64,000 bases of DNA from Microbotryum silenes-acaulis (GCA_003665825.1 QPFY01000007.1:248001-312000); one strand, 5' to 3'. Shown: positions 22,232 through 35,019, counted from the stretch's first letter. Numbers and translations are program-made. Notes: generated by a model from the sequence alone, not told the origin.

Positions 22232-25200
22232 ATGGATGCCCAGATTACCTTCAACACACGGGTCAATGGTGATGCGTGGTGTGTTAACGACTCGACACCG
22301 CATTGGGATGGTCGTGAATTCTCTCGATGCTTCATGAGAAGGTGAGCAGCCCTCGAGCATTCTACACACCCGAGCCATTTTCGACCGCGGAGACGTCTGT
22401 TTCAAGACATCAAGATGGACAAGTGAAGGCACGGTGATTTGTCTCGGAAACGCGACGTGATGTATGACCTGTGGAATCACCTTGCGACCGCGTCATAGCG
22501 ACAGCGTTGGTTTCGGAGCTGGCCTTCGGAGTGACCCCTCCACTCAACTTACAACCGATCGTATGGATTAAGCTCACTCAAGTTGTCGACCACTTCGAAT
22601 GGGCGGGCTGTCAAACCTGAGACTCATCCGATCTACTAGCTGACCTTGCTCCCCCGTGACCCCTATCTTTTCCCAGGACGATCGACGGCCTGATCCCCCT
22701 AGCTTGTCTCTCGGTCTCGCTCCTATCGACCTTGCTCATCACGCTCTTCCACCTCTACCTTATCATTACGCGCCGTCGTGCCCGAAATAAGGAGGCCGTG
22801 TCGTCGAGCCGAGACCGGACCCCACATCGCCGACGAAGGTCCTCGATCGCCTCGCAGGAGATCAAGCGGGCCGGCTTGTCCGCGATCACCGAGGCCGAGA
22901 ACGAGGTCATCCTCGCCGTCGTCCGAGACGAGTCGCCCGATCTGAGTGCGAAAGAACTCGAGACGCTAGCGGGCGAGACGGGATCCCCGTCGGCCATCGA
23001 TGACGAGGACGAGGAGCTCGAACGAGCGACGCTCCAGCTGGGCGCGGGCACGGTCGTGTCGGCAATGTGGAGGAACAAAAAGGATGTACTTGGGCTGCTG
23101 GGCGCGGCGGGCGTGTTAGGCCTGTCTGTGGTCAAGATGCTGGCTGCGACGGACGCCGGCGCCAAGTGGCTTCTCTTTGGCGTCACGACGTGGGTGAGTA
23201 GGCTAGTCTTGGGTTCACCGTACCCTGGATCCAGGCCGCTGACTTCTCCTGAATCGCATCCTTTTCAGAGCTGGATGACGCTGCTGAGTCTGATCAAGCT
23301 CGCGATTTCGGTCTCGCGCAAGCTCGTGTCGCTGCAAGCCCCTAACCGACCGCATCGGGGCCTGCCGCGCGTCTATACTTTCCTCGAGCTCAACATCATC
23401 CCGTGGTTGCTCGTGTACCAGGTGATCGCCTTCCAGGATGTTTACGATGCGCTCACCTCGTCGAGGCCGTCGACGACGCATGAGATCAGGATTGAGGTCG
23501 CGCTTTTCGCTCTCACACTCGCCATGACGGCCGTCGAGATCTTCTCGCCGCGGCCAACGCGCTCCTCTTCGACCTTGAAAGGGGTGCGACATCCCCCGGC
23601 CCCACTTGAATACAATGTGTCACTATTCTCGCGCATAGTGCTTGGCTATCTGGATGGCTTCTTGTTGCGCCACACTCGGACCACGATAAAAGCCGAGGAC
23701 ATCCCAGACCTGGACCCCGACGATCGAACTGCAAGGCGGATGCTTCAGTACCGATGCGATTGCTCTCTTCTCTTGCGCATCTTGCCGCAGCGGGCGCGAT
23801 CTTTCGGCATGGCGACCAAACTACTCTTCCATTTCCGCTACCCCTTGATCGTTCAGCAGGGCTGGGCACTGCTCACGGCTTTGTCTCGTGCGGTCCCTTC
23901 GCTATTCCTGCGTGGACTGTTGAATGAGATCGCCAAACGGAATCGCGGCGAGGAAGCTCCTCTCCACGTTGCCCTGCTCTTCGTCACTGGGATGTTCTTC
24001 AGCCAGTTCCTAGCGACCGTGGCAGCGAGCCAAGCGCAAGCCATCGGACGACGCGTCTGCGTTCGCGTACGATCGGTGCTGATCGGCGAGATCTTCACAA
24101 AAGCGCTTCGACGTAGGGATCTAGCCGGAGCCTCCGTCGCTCAATCTAGATCGGCCGAGTGGTCGGATCCACCGACCGCCGAAGACGGATACTCGCCAGA
24201 CGCGAAAGAACTTGACCGGGCCTCGAACGGGAAATTTCTCAACCTCATCGCGGTCGACTCGTTCCACGTTTCCGAGGTGTCGGCCAATCTGCACTACGTT
24301 TTCCCAGATCTCAGCCTTACCATCATCATCGCCATCCTCCTTCTGATCAACCTCTTGGGGTGGGCCGCCGTGGCCGGAGTATCGGTCCTCATCGCCCTCA
24401 TTCCGCTTCAAACATATCTTGGTCGTCGCTACAAGTACTTCCAAAGTGCCTTGCTCGCTGCCGCTGATTCTAGGATATCCCTGATAACCGAAGTGATTGC
24501 GTCGGTGCGCATCGTCAAATACTTCGCGTGGGAGGAGAAGTTCCTCCGGATGATGGACGTAACCCGCAGGAAAGAGCTTGACGCTCTTTGGTCGCGAGCT
24601 GTCATGATGGCGGTAGCAGACATCACCTTCAACGGTTCGCCGATAATTGTGTCGCTCGTCACCTTCTTGTTCCATACCAAGGTTTTGGGACGAGATCTTA
24701 CAGCGTCCGACGCTTTCACCGCCCTCTCCCTCTTCAATCTCATTCGACAACCATTCGAGACAGTCCCTCACATTAGCAATCAAATACTTGAGGCGCTCGT
24801 GTCCTTGGGTCGTATCGATCAGTTCCTCAACGAACAAGAGACGGCCAAGTATGCGGTTGTCAAGGAGCCGCGCACGGGTTCGGACCCAATCGTAGGCTTC
24901 ACCGATTCGGCGAGCTTCACCTGGGCCGACGAGGCTGAGGCGAGGGAGGATCTGTCCGTGTTCCGCATCCGCGACCTGAACCTCTCCTTCCCCGTTGGCA
25001 AGTTCTCCATCATCTTGGGGCCCGTTGGGAGCGGCAAGACCACGTTGCTCATGTCGCTGCTCGGCGAGACGAACCAGCTGTCGGGTAGCGCGTTCCTGCC
25101 TTCGCCCGTCGGGCGCTCGACGGGGGAGGATCCGGCGATCCTGACCGATACGACGGCGTATGCGGCGCAATCGCCGTGGCTGATGAGTGCGACGATCCGC

Positions 25201-28070
25201 GACAACATCCTGTTTGGCTCGCCGATGAACGAGCGGCGGTACAAGGACGTGCTCGAGGCGTGTGCGCTCAACCCGGATTTGAAGCAGTTCGAGCTCGGCG
25301 AGGACACCGAGGTGGGCGAGAAGGGCACCGTGCTGAGTGGCGGACAAAAGGCTCGACTGTAGGTCTTGCCACTTTGAAGACTGATCTCAAGATGAACGCG
25401 ATTGATTGACAGGTCTTTCACTCCACACCTCCGCAGTGCCCTCGCGCGCGCAGTCTATTCGCCGGCTCGCACCATTCTGGGTGACGATGTGCTGAGTGCT
25501 GTCGATTCGCACACGGCGCAGCATCTTGTTAACAAGTGTTTCAAGGGGCCGCTTATGCGCCACCGTACGATCGTGCTGGTCACGCATGCCGTCGACTTGT
25601 GCCTCCCCGTGGCGTCGTATGTCGTATCGATGGACGCCGGTTCCGTCATCTCGGTAGGTTCGCCGGCCGAGATCTCACTCGGAGAGGACTTCATCGCCAA
25701 CTTCGATTCGAACGCTTCAAATCACAATGTATCGCAAGTTTCGATCGAATCCATTGCGGAGGGCCAAACGGATGCAGCCGTTGCGGCAGAGCGCGACGAT
25801 GAGTATCGACGGCGACAAGAAAGTCTGCGCCTCATCAAGGACGAGACCCAATCAGAAGGCGCAGTCGCACCGAAGACGTACTTGATGTACTTCCGCGCGA
25901 TGGGCGGATTCGAGATCGCATGCGTGTCGCTCTCGCTGTTCGTCATAGCGCAGGCTGCCGAGGTCGGAGTCGCGTACGCTCTGCGGGAGTGGTCCTCAAG
26001 TTACGATCACCTTAATGACATCGAAACCAATCGTTGGAACCATGTAGCTCGATACAGCGAGCACAGTCCGATAAATCTACCCAGCGCTAAGAGTGGAGGA
26101 GTTGACTCTCAAGAAAGACGCTCAACAGATTACTGGATGAGATTGTACTGCACGATGGCGGTCATCAACCTCGTTTTCTCCGGTGCTCGCTTCGCCTTTT
26201 TTTCTTGGCGCAGCGTAATTGCTTCCCGCGTCATTTACCAATCGCTGGTTACAAGACTTCTTAGAGCCCCTATCCGCTTTTTCGACTCAACGCCACAAGG
26301 TCGCATTCTCAATAGGTTGAGCAAGGACGTGGAAGTCATCGATCAAGAGACAGCAAATTCGTTGATGTTTCTCCTTCTTGAGGTACTGGGCGTCTTTGGG
26401 GTCATCATCACGGTCACGGTCGTGCTCCCGGGCTTCCTTTTGGCGAGTTGCCTTATTTCCATTGTGAGTGGGAGATTGTTAGCGTTAGTCACGTAGAGCA
26501 CTTGCTCACATCATGGCACTTGATCAGATTTTTGCTTTGGTCGGATGGCTCTACATCTGCTCATCGCGTGAGCTGAACCGATTCGATTCAGTGTCCAAGT
26601 CGCCGATCTTCTCCATCTTTGGCGAGTCGCTCGCCGGCGTGAGTACGATCCGCGCGTTCGGCGACAGCACGCGCTTCATGCGCGACATTTTCAAGCTCGT
26701 CGACCTCAACAACCGTCCCTTCCTCGCGATGTGGCAGGCCAACAGGTGGCTCTCGTTCCGCGTCGACGTCGCCGGCATTGGTATCACCGTCGCGGCTGCG
26801 GTGTTGATCTTGCTCACGCCTAGCATCGATGCCGGTGCGGCGGGCTTCATCTTGTCGTTCACGATGTCGTTCATGGATCGGATCCTGTGGGCAGTGCGCC
26901 TGTGGTCGATGGTCGAGATCAACGCCAACTCGATCGAACGAGTACAGGAGTACCTCGAGATCGATCAAGAGAAGCTGGATGGCGTGTCTCCGCCTGCGGT
27001 CTGGCCATCTCGCGATGGCACGATCACGGTCGAGAACCTCACGGCGACGTACTCGTCTGATTTGCCTCCAGTGCTCAAGAACGTCAGCTTTTCGGTCGCG
27101 CCCCGGGAGAAGATCGGTATCTGTGGCCGGACGGGTGAGTGTTGACGCTCACTGGAGATCCCAATCATCAACTTTGAACTGATTATTACTCTTTCACCCC
27201 CACTGTAGGCTCGGGCAAGTCGACGCTGGGCTTGTGCTTTTTCCGCTTCATCGAGGCGACCTCGGGCCGCATCGTCGTTGACGGTCTCGACATTGCCAAG
27301 CTCAACCTCTCGGATCTTCGATCGCGCCTGACGATCGTCGCGCAGGAGAGTGCGCTGTTCGCGGGCACGATCCGGTTCAACCTCGACCCGTTTGAGCAGT
27401 TCGAGGATAGTGACGTGTGGGACGCGTTGCGCCGTGTGCAGATGGCCGCACCGTTGACCCCGAAGCCGACCCCCGGTGCAACCCCCGCTGGCCCGAGTCG
27501 AGCGGCGAGTCCGACGGAGGATGGCTCCGGGGAGTCAGATGGATCTGACGATGCGACTGCGACCGTGACACCGGTGGAAGGGCTCGAACGCAACATCGTC
27601 AAGTCACTGGACATGCAAGTCAGTGAAGGCGGCAAGAACTTCAGCGCCGGCCAACGGCAACTGCTGGCTCTGGCCCGAGGTATCCTGAAGCTGCGCACGT
27701 CCAACATTCTCCTGTTGGACGAGTCGACGGCCTCACTCGACCAAGCGACGGATGAGCATATCCAGACGACGATCCGGGAGCAGATGTCGGATGCGACCAT
27801 CTTGTGTATCGCGCATAGGCTCAAGGTAAGCGTTCCTTGCACGAGCCGGATTAGGATGATACGAGCAACCGACTGATGTTTTCATACTCATGCGCACAGA
27901 CGATCATCGACTATGACAAGATCCTGGTTCTTGGAGCGGGTGAGGTGCTTGAGTTTGACACACCCGCAAATCTACTCAACGACAAGAAGTCGGTCTTTGC
28001 CGATCTGTGTCGCAGATCAGGTGACTTCGATGAGCTTAAGGCCATGGCGGAGGGCAAGGCGAAAAAATAG
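22232..28070 (+). CDS. ABCC-type full transporter with TMD0, tandem copy 1
   Basis: Seven exons: 22232-22341, 22677-23193, 23269-25358, 25437-26463, 26528-27134, 27209-27825, 27900-28070 (1712 aa). Exon 1 encodes the lumenal head (WCVNDSTPHWDGREFSRCFMRR). TMD0 has about five membrane segments, followed by TMD1. NBD1: Walker A GPVGSGKTTLL, signature LSGGQKARLALARA, Walker B TILGDDVLSAVD, H-loop VTHAVDL. Then a charged linker, TMD2, and NBD2: GRTGSGKSTL, FSAGQRQLLALARG, ILLLDESTASLD, IAHRLK. The size and TMD0 place it with Ycf1/Ybt1/Bpt1-type transporters, usually in the vacuolar membrane and moving glutathione conjugates, bile acids or drugs; substrate unknown. The 75-nt intron 23194-23268 keeps frame and has no stop. 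TMD0, NBD1 and the third block are almost identical to copy 2. Confidence 0.93.
22641..23555 (+). repeat. Mosaic block 1 (TMD0), near-identical to 29219-30133
   Basis: Offset +6578. By eye I count about five base differences over some 915 nt, including the end of intron 1 and the 75-nt intron. Identity stops abruptly after cgcggcc. Confidence 0.85.
24823..25701 (+). repeat. Mosaic block 2 (NBD1), near-identical to 31428-32306
   Basis: Offset +6605. About one base difference over some 880 nt, including the whole intron 25359-25436. Sharp edges at ttcctcaacgaac and atcgccaac. Confidence 0.85.
26543..27827 (+). repeat. Mosaic block 3 (half of TMD2 plus NBD2), near-identical to 33206-34490
   Basis: Offset +6663. 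About four base differences over some 1285 nt, including the intron 27135-27208. Identity ends at the donor after the H-loop; the next intron and last exon differ. Confidence 0.85.
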
Positions 28071-28780
28071 AGCCCGGCGAATGCAATATAATATTGGAGC
28101 TTCAATTATCAACTGGGAATATTGTGTCAGCATGCCCCGGTACTTTTACCGATAGGGCGGCGAGCCAGGGGATACAAGGCATCTTAAAACTCGGGCAGCG
28201 TGCGAAGCGTCTCGACGACTTTGACTGCCCGGGCCCTCTTATTTACCATTGTGGTAATCAGTGGTGAGCGCGCAGTTTCAACTCGGCCAGCTTTATTCAA
28301 CGAATCCTAAATTTTGTGCTGGGAATTACTTTTGCCTCATCTTGCCCCTGGTCATCTGCCATGGAAGGAGGCTTATCTCGGCCGCCGTAAAATCGAGCAG
28401 AGATTCCGCCGAGCCCCACGCGGTGAACGGACGCGCCGACGGCCCTGACTCGCTCGTTCGCAGCCATCTAAAACCTAGTTCGGCAACTCCGACGGCAAGC
28501 GCGGAGAGGGATTATTGTACCCCTCTAGCTATCGTCTTGCTCTCCGCCAACATTTGCTCATAACCACCAGCGACCCTCTCTCTCGAATTCCGAAAAGTAC
28601 TTTCCGTTGTACGATCTCCCCAAAGGCCAAGCCGACTCGATCCTAAAACACGTGGACCCCCACTTCGCGTGCGCTCGGACCTCAACTGGGTCGCGTATCG
28701 TAGGAGTCGTCCAGCTTCGTGCGAAGCTCAACCGTTACCGGCTCCGCCCCTCCGCTCCGCCGTCGCCGTGCAGCTGCTGA
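28071..28780. promoter_or_regulatory. Intergenic region and promoter of ABC transporter copy 2
   Basis: 710 nt between the stop of copy 1 and the start of copy 2. It is not similar to the region upstream of copy 1, so the two genes have independent promoters. 28080-28260 is AT-rich (terminator of copy 1). 28600-28780 is C-rich with tcgcctcc-like words, the likely core promoter. No ORF supported. Confidence 0.5.
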
Positions 28781-31700
28781 ATGGATTCGCAACTCACGTT
28801 CAACTACCCCTCCTCAAGTGATGGGTGGTGCCAAAATGACTCGGCCCCGTATTGGAATGGTCGCGAGTTCTCCCTGTGCTTTCTGAGAAGGTGAGCTGCT
28901 CACCCAATGTTGCTTGCGAAAGCGTCGAACTCTCATCGCCCCTGAGCTCGGCCGGTGTTGAAGAGAGTCGGGATTGTGCATCAATACCAAACGGTTCGTA
29001 GCCAGCTTGAGCATTGGGTCCGGCGTTCGTGTCCAACGATGCGTGATACGAGACTTGCTCCATCGGCTCGTCGCCGCTGAGTCAAGTCATACCTCCGCTG
29101 CTATTTTTGTGGTTGCGACAAAAGCTTTGTTCCGAGTTGGTGGGAAACACATGTCTGCCACTCTTGACCAAACCACTGGAACTGATTTTGAAGAGCCGAT
29201 CATCTCACTGACCTTGCTTGACCTTGCTCCCCCGTGACCCCTATCTTTCCCCAGGACGATCGACGGCCTGATCCCCCTAGCTTGTCTCTCGGTCTCGCTC
29301 CTATCGAGCTTGCTCATCACGCTCTTCCACCTCTACCTTATCATTACGCGCCGTCGTGCCCGAAATAAGGAGGCCGTGTCGTCGAGCCGAGACCGGACCC
29401 CACATCGCCGACGAAGGTCCTCGATCGCCTCGCAGGAGATCAAGCGGGCCGGCTTGTCCGCGATCACCGAGGCCGAGAACGAGGTCATCCTCGCCGTCGT
29501 CCGAGACGCGTCGCCCGATCTGAGTGCGAAAGAACTCGAGACGCTAGCGGGCGAGACGGGATCCCCGTCGGCCATCGATGACGAGGACGAGGAGCTCGAA
29601 CGAGCGACGCTCCAGCTGGGCGCGGGCACGGTCGTGTCGGCAATGTGGAGGAACAAAAAGGATGTACTTGGGCTGCTGGGCGCGGCGGGCGTGTTAGGCC
29701 TGTCTGTGGTCAAGATGCTGGCTGCGACGGACGCCGGCGCCAAGTGGCTTCTCTTTGGCGTCACGACGTGGGTGAGTAGGCTAGTCTTGGGTTCACCGTA
29801 CCCCGGATCCAGGCCGCTGACTTCTCCTGAATCGGATCCTTTTCAGAGCTGGATGACGCTGCTGAGTCTGATCAAGCTCGCGATTTCGGTCTCGCGCAAG
29901 CTCGTGTCGCTGCAAGCCCCTAACCGACCGCATCGGGGCCTGCCGCGCGTCTATACTTTCCTCGAGCTCAACATCATCCCGTGGTTGCTCGTGTACCAGG
30001 TGATCGCCTTCCAGGATGTTTACGATGCGCTCACCTCGTCGAGGCCGTCGACGACGCGTGAGATCAGGATTGAGGTCGCGCTTTTCGCTCTCACACTCGC
30101 CATGACGGCCGTCGAGATCTTCTCGCCGCGGCCCTCGCGCTTCACATCGAGGTCGACAAAATACAACCATTCTTCGGCAGAGTCGGGGAATCTCCCACCT
30201 TCGCACGAGCTCAATGCTTCACTTTATTCGTTTTTGACATTCTCCTACGTTGGGGGCTTTCTCTTTCGCCATGCTCGCACCACGATCCAGCGCGACGATA
30301 TCCCGGACCTGCGACCGGACGACCGAACTGCACGTGTCGTTTTGAACTTCCGACGCGACTGCGGGTACCTTGGACGTAGTTTTCCTAAAAGAGCGCGTTC
30401 GCTTGGCATGACCTTCAAGCTGCTCTTCCACTTCCGGAAGCTGCTCATGGCCCAGCAGCTGTGGGCCTTGATAACGGCTCTTTCGCGCGCGATCCCCTCG
30501 CTCTTCCTGCGCGGGTTGCTCAACGAGATCGCCAAACGCAACCGCGGTGAGGAAGCACCCGTACATGTAGCTTTGCTCTTTGCCACTGGCATGTTTTTCA
30601 GCCAGCTTATATCGACCGTGGCGGGCAGCCAGGCGCTCTACATCGGGCGTCGTATCGGAATCCGACTCCGTTCGGTCCTCATTGGCGAAATCTTCACCAA
30701 GGCTTTGCGACGCAAGGACCTGGCCGGATCGTCTCAAGAAGATGCTTCCGAGGACAAGACCGGTGAAGCAAAGAATCATGGCGACGAGCCCGAGCTCAAA
30801 GAGATTGAAGAGGAACTCGAGCGTGCATCGTCGGGCAAGATTCTCAACCTGATTGCCATCGACACGTTCCGCATCTCCGAGGTGTCGTCATACCTGCACT
30901 TCATTTTCCCTGATCTCAGTCTCGAGATCATTATCATTGTGATCCTCCTCTTCCAGGTGCTGGGTTGGGCTGCCCTGGCCGGAGTCATCGTCCTCGTCAC
31001 GTTGGTCCCGATCCAAGCCTACCTCGCTCGCCGTTTCAACCACTTCCAGACGAAGCTTCTTGCCGCAGCGGATGCTCGAATTAGTTTGGCGACCGAAGTG
31101 ATCACTTCCGTACGGATCGTCAAGTACTTTGCGTGGGAAGAAAAGTTCCTCGCGATGATGCATCTCACCCGAATGAAGGAGCTTGAGGCCCTTTGGTCCC
31201 GGGCCATGGTCATGGTGTCGACAAGCGTGATCTTCAACGGAGCGCCCGTCATTGTCTCACTTGCCACTTTCGTGTGCCAGACCAAAGTCCTCAAACGGGA
31301 ACTCACTGCTTCCGACGCCTTTACCGCCCTATCTTTGTTCAACGTGCTCCGAGGCCCTCTCGAGGGTTTTCCGGACATGGTGGTCTCCGTCCTTCAAGCT
31401 CATGTTTCGCTCAAGCGTATTGATGATTTCCTCAACGAACAAGAGACGGCCAAGTATGCGGTTGTCAAGGAGCCGCGCACGGGTTCGGACCCAATCGTAG
31501 GCTTCACCGATTCGGCGAGCTTCACCTGGGCCGACGAGGCTGAGGCGAGGGAGGATCTGACCGTGTTCCGCATCCGCGACCTGAACCTCTCCTTCCCCGT
31601 TGGCAAGTTCTCCATCATCTTGGGGCCCGTTGGGAGCGGCAAGACCACGTTGCTCATGTCGCTGCTCGGCGAGACGAACCAGCTGTCGGGTAGCGCGTTC

Positions 31701-34700
31701 CTGCCTTCGCCCGTCGGGCGCTCGACGGGGGAGGATCCGGCGATCCTGACCGATACGACGGCGTATGCGGCGCAATCGCCGTGGCTGATGAGTGCGACGA
31801 TCCGCGACAACATCCTGTTTGGCTCGCCGATGAACGAGCGGCGGTACAAGGACGTGCTCGAGGCGTGTGCGCTCAACCCGGATTTGAAGCAGTTCGAGCT
31901 CGGCGAGGACACCGAGGTGGGCGAGAAGGGCACCGTGCTGAGTGGCGGACAAAAGGCTCGACTGTAGGTCTTGCCACTTTGAAGACTGATCTCAAGATGA
32001 ACGCGATTGATTGACAGGTCTTTCACTCCACACCTCCGCAGTGCCCTCGCGCGCGCAGTCTATTCGCCGGCTCGCACCATTCTGGGTGACGATGTGCTGA
32101 GTGCTGTCGATTCGCACACGGCGCAGCATCTTGTTAACAAGTGTTTCAAGGGGCCGCTTATGCGCCACCGTACGATCGTGCTGGTCACGCATGCCGTCGA
32201 CTTGTGCCTCCCCGTGGCGTCGTATGTCGTATCGATGGACGCCGGTTCCGTCATCTCGGTAGGTTCGCCGGCCGAGATCTCACTCGGAGAGGACTTCATC
32301 GCCAACCTCGATCCGAACGCGTCTCACATCAAGACCTCGAACCAGAACGAGTCCCATGTTCTGATCGAAGCCATTGCCGAGGGCGAGACCGACGCGGTAG
32401 TGCTTGCTGAGCAGGAAGAGGACCGCCGCAGGCGACAGGAAAAGCTTCGACTCATCAAGGACGAGACCAAGAGCGATGGCGCAGTCTCGGCAAAGGTGTA
32501 CCTTATGTACCTCCGCGCGATGGGTGGTTTCAGGATCGCGTGCGTTTCGCTCTCGCTCTTCGTCCTTGCGCACTTGTCGGAAATTGCTGTGTCGCTGGCA
32601 TTACGTTGGTGGTCGTCGAGCTACGACCACCATCGCGACGTTTCGACTTCGGCGCACATCATGTCGACGCTTGCAATGTCAGCCAATCGATGGGCATCCC
32701 TCATTCAGACGGTGAAGCACAGCCTTCTTTGGACACCGACATCGTCGTCTGGGATGAGTATCAGCTCGCTCGCACAAGAGCAGCACTCGACCGATTATTG
32801 GATGAAGGTCTACTGCGTTCTTGTCGCCATCAACCTCGTTCTGTATGGGGGGCGCGTTTTCTTCTTCTTGTGGCGCGGCATTATTGCGTCGCGTATCATC
32901 TACGAGACGCTGGTGATTCGAATCCTGCGTGCGCCTATCCGATTCTTCGACTCGACGCCGCAAGGTCGCATTCTCAACCGACTCAGTAAAGACGTCGAGA
33001 CCATCGACCAGGACACCTCGAATTGCTTGATGTTCTTTTGCGTCGAAATTCTCGGAGTGTTTGGGATCATCATCACCATCTCGATTGTTCTTCCGGTCTT
33101 CCTGATCGCGGCCTTCTTTATTTCCATTGTAAGCAATCCACTACAGTCCCTCCGCACGACACGCACTAATGAATCTCGATTTGCCACCAGATTTACATGT
33201 TTATGGGATGGCTCTACATCTGCTCGTCGCGTGAGCTGAACCGATTCGATTCAGTGTCCAAGTCGCCGATCTTCTCCATCTTTGGCGAGTCGCTCGCCGG
33301 CGTGAGTACGATCCGCGCGTTCGGCGACAGCACGCGCTTCATGCGCGACATCTTCAAGCTCGTCGACCTCAACAACCGTCCCTTCCTCGCGATGTGGCAG
33401 GCCAACAGGTGGCTCTCGTTCCGCGTCGACGTCGCCGGCATTGGTATCACCGTCGCGGCTGCGGTGTTGATCTTGCTCACGCCTAGCATCGATGCCGGTG
33501 CGGCGGGCTTCATCTTGTCGTTCACGATGTCGTTCATGGATCGGATCCTGTGGGCAGTGCGCCTGTGGTCGATGGTCGAGATCAACGCCAACTCGATCGA
33601 ACGAGTACAGGAGTACCTCGAGATCGATCAAGAGAAGCTGGATGGCGTGTCTCCGCCTGCGGTCTGGCCATCTCGCGATGGCACGATCACGGTCGAGAAC
33701 CTCACGGCGACGTACTCGTCTGATTTGCCTCCAGTGCTCAAGAACGTCAGCTTTTCGGTCGCGCCCCGGGAGAAGATCGGTATCTGTGGCCGGACGGGTG
33801 AGTGTTGACGCTCACTGGAGATCCCAATCATCAACTTTGAACTGATTATTACTCTTTCACCCCCACTGTAGGCTCGGGCAAGTCGACGCTGGGCTTGTGC
33901 TTTTTCCGCTTCATCGAGGCGACCTCGGGCCGCATCGTCGTTGACGGTCTCGACATTGCCAAGCTCAACCTCTCGGATCTTCGATCGCGCCTGACGATCG
34001 TCGCGCAGGAGAGTGCGCTGTTCGCAGGCACGATCCGGTTCAACCTCGACCCGTTTGAGCAGTTCGAGGATAGTGACGTGTGGGACGCGTTGCGCCGTGT
34101 GCAGATGGCCGCACCGTTGACCCCGAAGCCGACCCCCGGTGCAACCCCCGCTGGCCCGAGTCGAGCGGCGAGTCCGACGGAGGATGGCTCCGGGGAGTCA
34201 GATGGATCTGACGATGCGACTGCGACCGTGACACCGGTGGAAGGGCTCGAACGCAACATCGTCAAGTCACTGGACATGCAAGTCAGTGAAGGCGGCAAGA
34301 ACTTCAGCGCCGGCCAACGGCAACTGCTGGCTCTGGCCCGAGGTATCCTGAAGCTGCGCACGTCCAACATTCTCCTGTTGGACGAGTCGACGGCCTCACT
34401 CGACCAAGCGACGGATGAGCATATCCAGACGACGATCCGGGAGCAGATGTCGGATGCGACCATCTTATGTATCGCGCATAGGCTCAAGGTGAGCTCAAAC
34501 CCCCTTGCCCGAGAGATGTATGCAATCGTTGAACTAACTTCTTCTTTCTTGTTGCATAGACCATCATCGACTATGACAAAATTCTTGTTCTCGGAGCGGG
34601 CGAGGTGCTCGAGTTTGACACGCCAGCAAACCTGATCAACAACGAGACGTCGGTCTTTGCCGATCTATGTCGCAAGTCCGGCGACTTTGATGAGCTGAAG

Positions 34701-34730
34701 GCCATGGCCGATGGCAAGGTGGTTCTGTAG
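28781..34730 (+). CDS. ABCC-type full transporter with TMD0, tandem copy 2
   Basis: Exons: 28781-28890, 29255-29771, 29847-31963, 32042-33128, 33191-33797, 33872-34488, 34560-34730 (1741 aa). Same domain order and intron positions as copy 1. Exon 1 encodes WCQNDSAPYWNGREFSLCFLRR, related to but different from copy 1. Both nucleotide-binding domains carry complete motifs identical to copy 1. TMD1 (30134-31427) and the linker plus first half of TMD2 (32307-33205) are clearly diverged but full-length and without stops, so both genes look functional. The linker after NBD1 is longer, with an inserted Ser-rich segment near 32650-32770. It shares the 75-nt in-frame intron (29772-29846). Probably vacuolar or plasma-membrane export; substrate unknown and likely different from copy 1. 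Confidence 0.93.
29219..30133 (+). repeat. Mosaic block 1, partner copy
   Basis: Second member of the pair described at 22641-23555. Confidence 0.85.
31428..32306 (+). repeat. Mosaic block 2, partner copy
   Basis: Second member of the pair described at 24823-25701. Confidence 0.85.
33206..34490 (+). repeat. Mosaic block 3, partner copy
   Basis: Second member of the pair described at 26543-27827. Confidence 0.85.
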
Positions 34731-34862
34731 TATTGTTTTCAATTGGAGATGTATAGTGAAATAATTCATTGTGGTTCTCCTTAAATTTGACTCGAGCCAT
34801 CCTAATGAGACCTCATCTTTAGGAGGGTGCGTGCTAGAAGCTTAATTTCACGCCGAGAATCC

Positions 34863-34890
34863 GAGTCCGCTCACGCGAGTGAGCGGACTC
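34863..34890. repeat. Perfect 12-bp inverted repeat with GCGA loop
   Basis: gagtccgctcac, then gcga, then gtgagcggactc. It sits about 130 nt after the stop of ABC copy 2, where a transcript would form a stable hairpin. It could act in 3'-end formation or as a protein-binding palindrome. Confidence 0.8.
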
Positions 34891-35019
34891 CGATGCTTGA
34901 CCCGCCCCCACATTCAACGTCCATTCCTGCCTGTGTCGCATCACTGTCACTGAGCGGCGATAAAACTCCAACCGATTGAAAAAAACGTCGAACTAGTAAT
35001 CGGCGTCACTCGGTCCGTT

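Noticed and set aside
24121..25347. 408-codon minus-strand ORF inside ABC copy 1
   Set aside because: Antisense of TMD/NBD1 coding sequence; the matching stretch exists in copy 2 only where the sense strand is identical.
25450..25510. NBD1 of the ABC transporters being inactive (LGDD in Walker B)
   Set aside because: Hydrophobic-x-Gly-Asp-Asp still supplies the Walker B Asp; NBD1 of ABCC proteins is normally degenerate at the next residue anyway.
22232..34730. Assembly duplication as explanation for the two ABC transporters
   Set aside because: TMD1, the linker, exon 1 and promoters differ strongly while remaining open, so they are two real loci.
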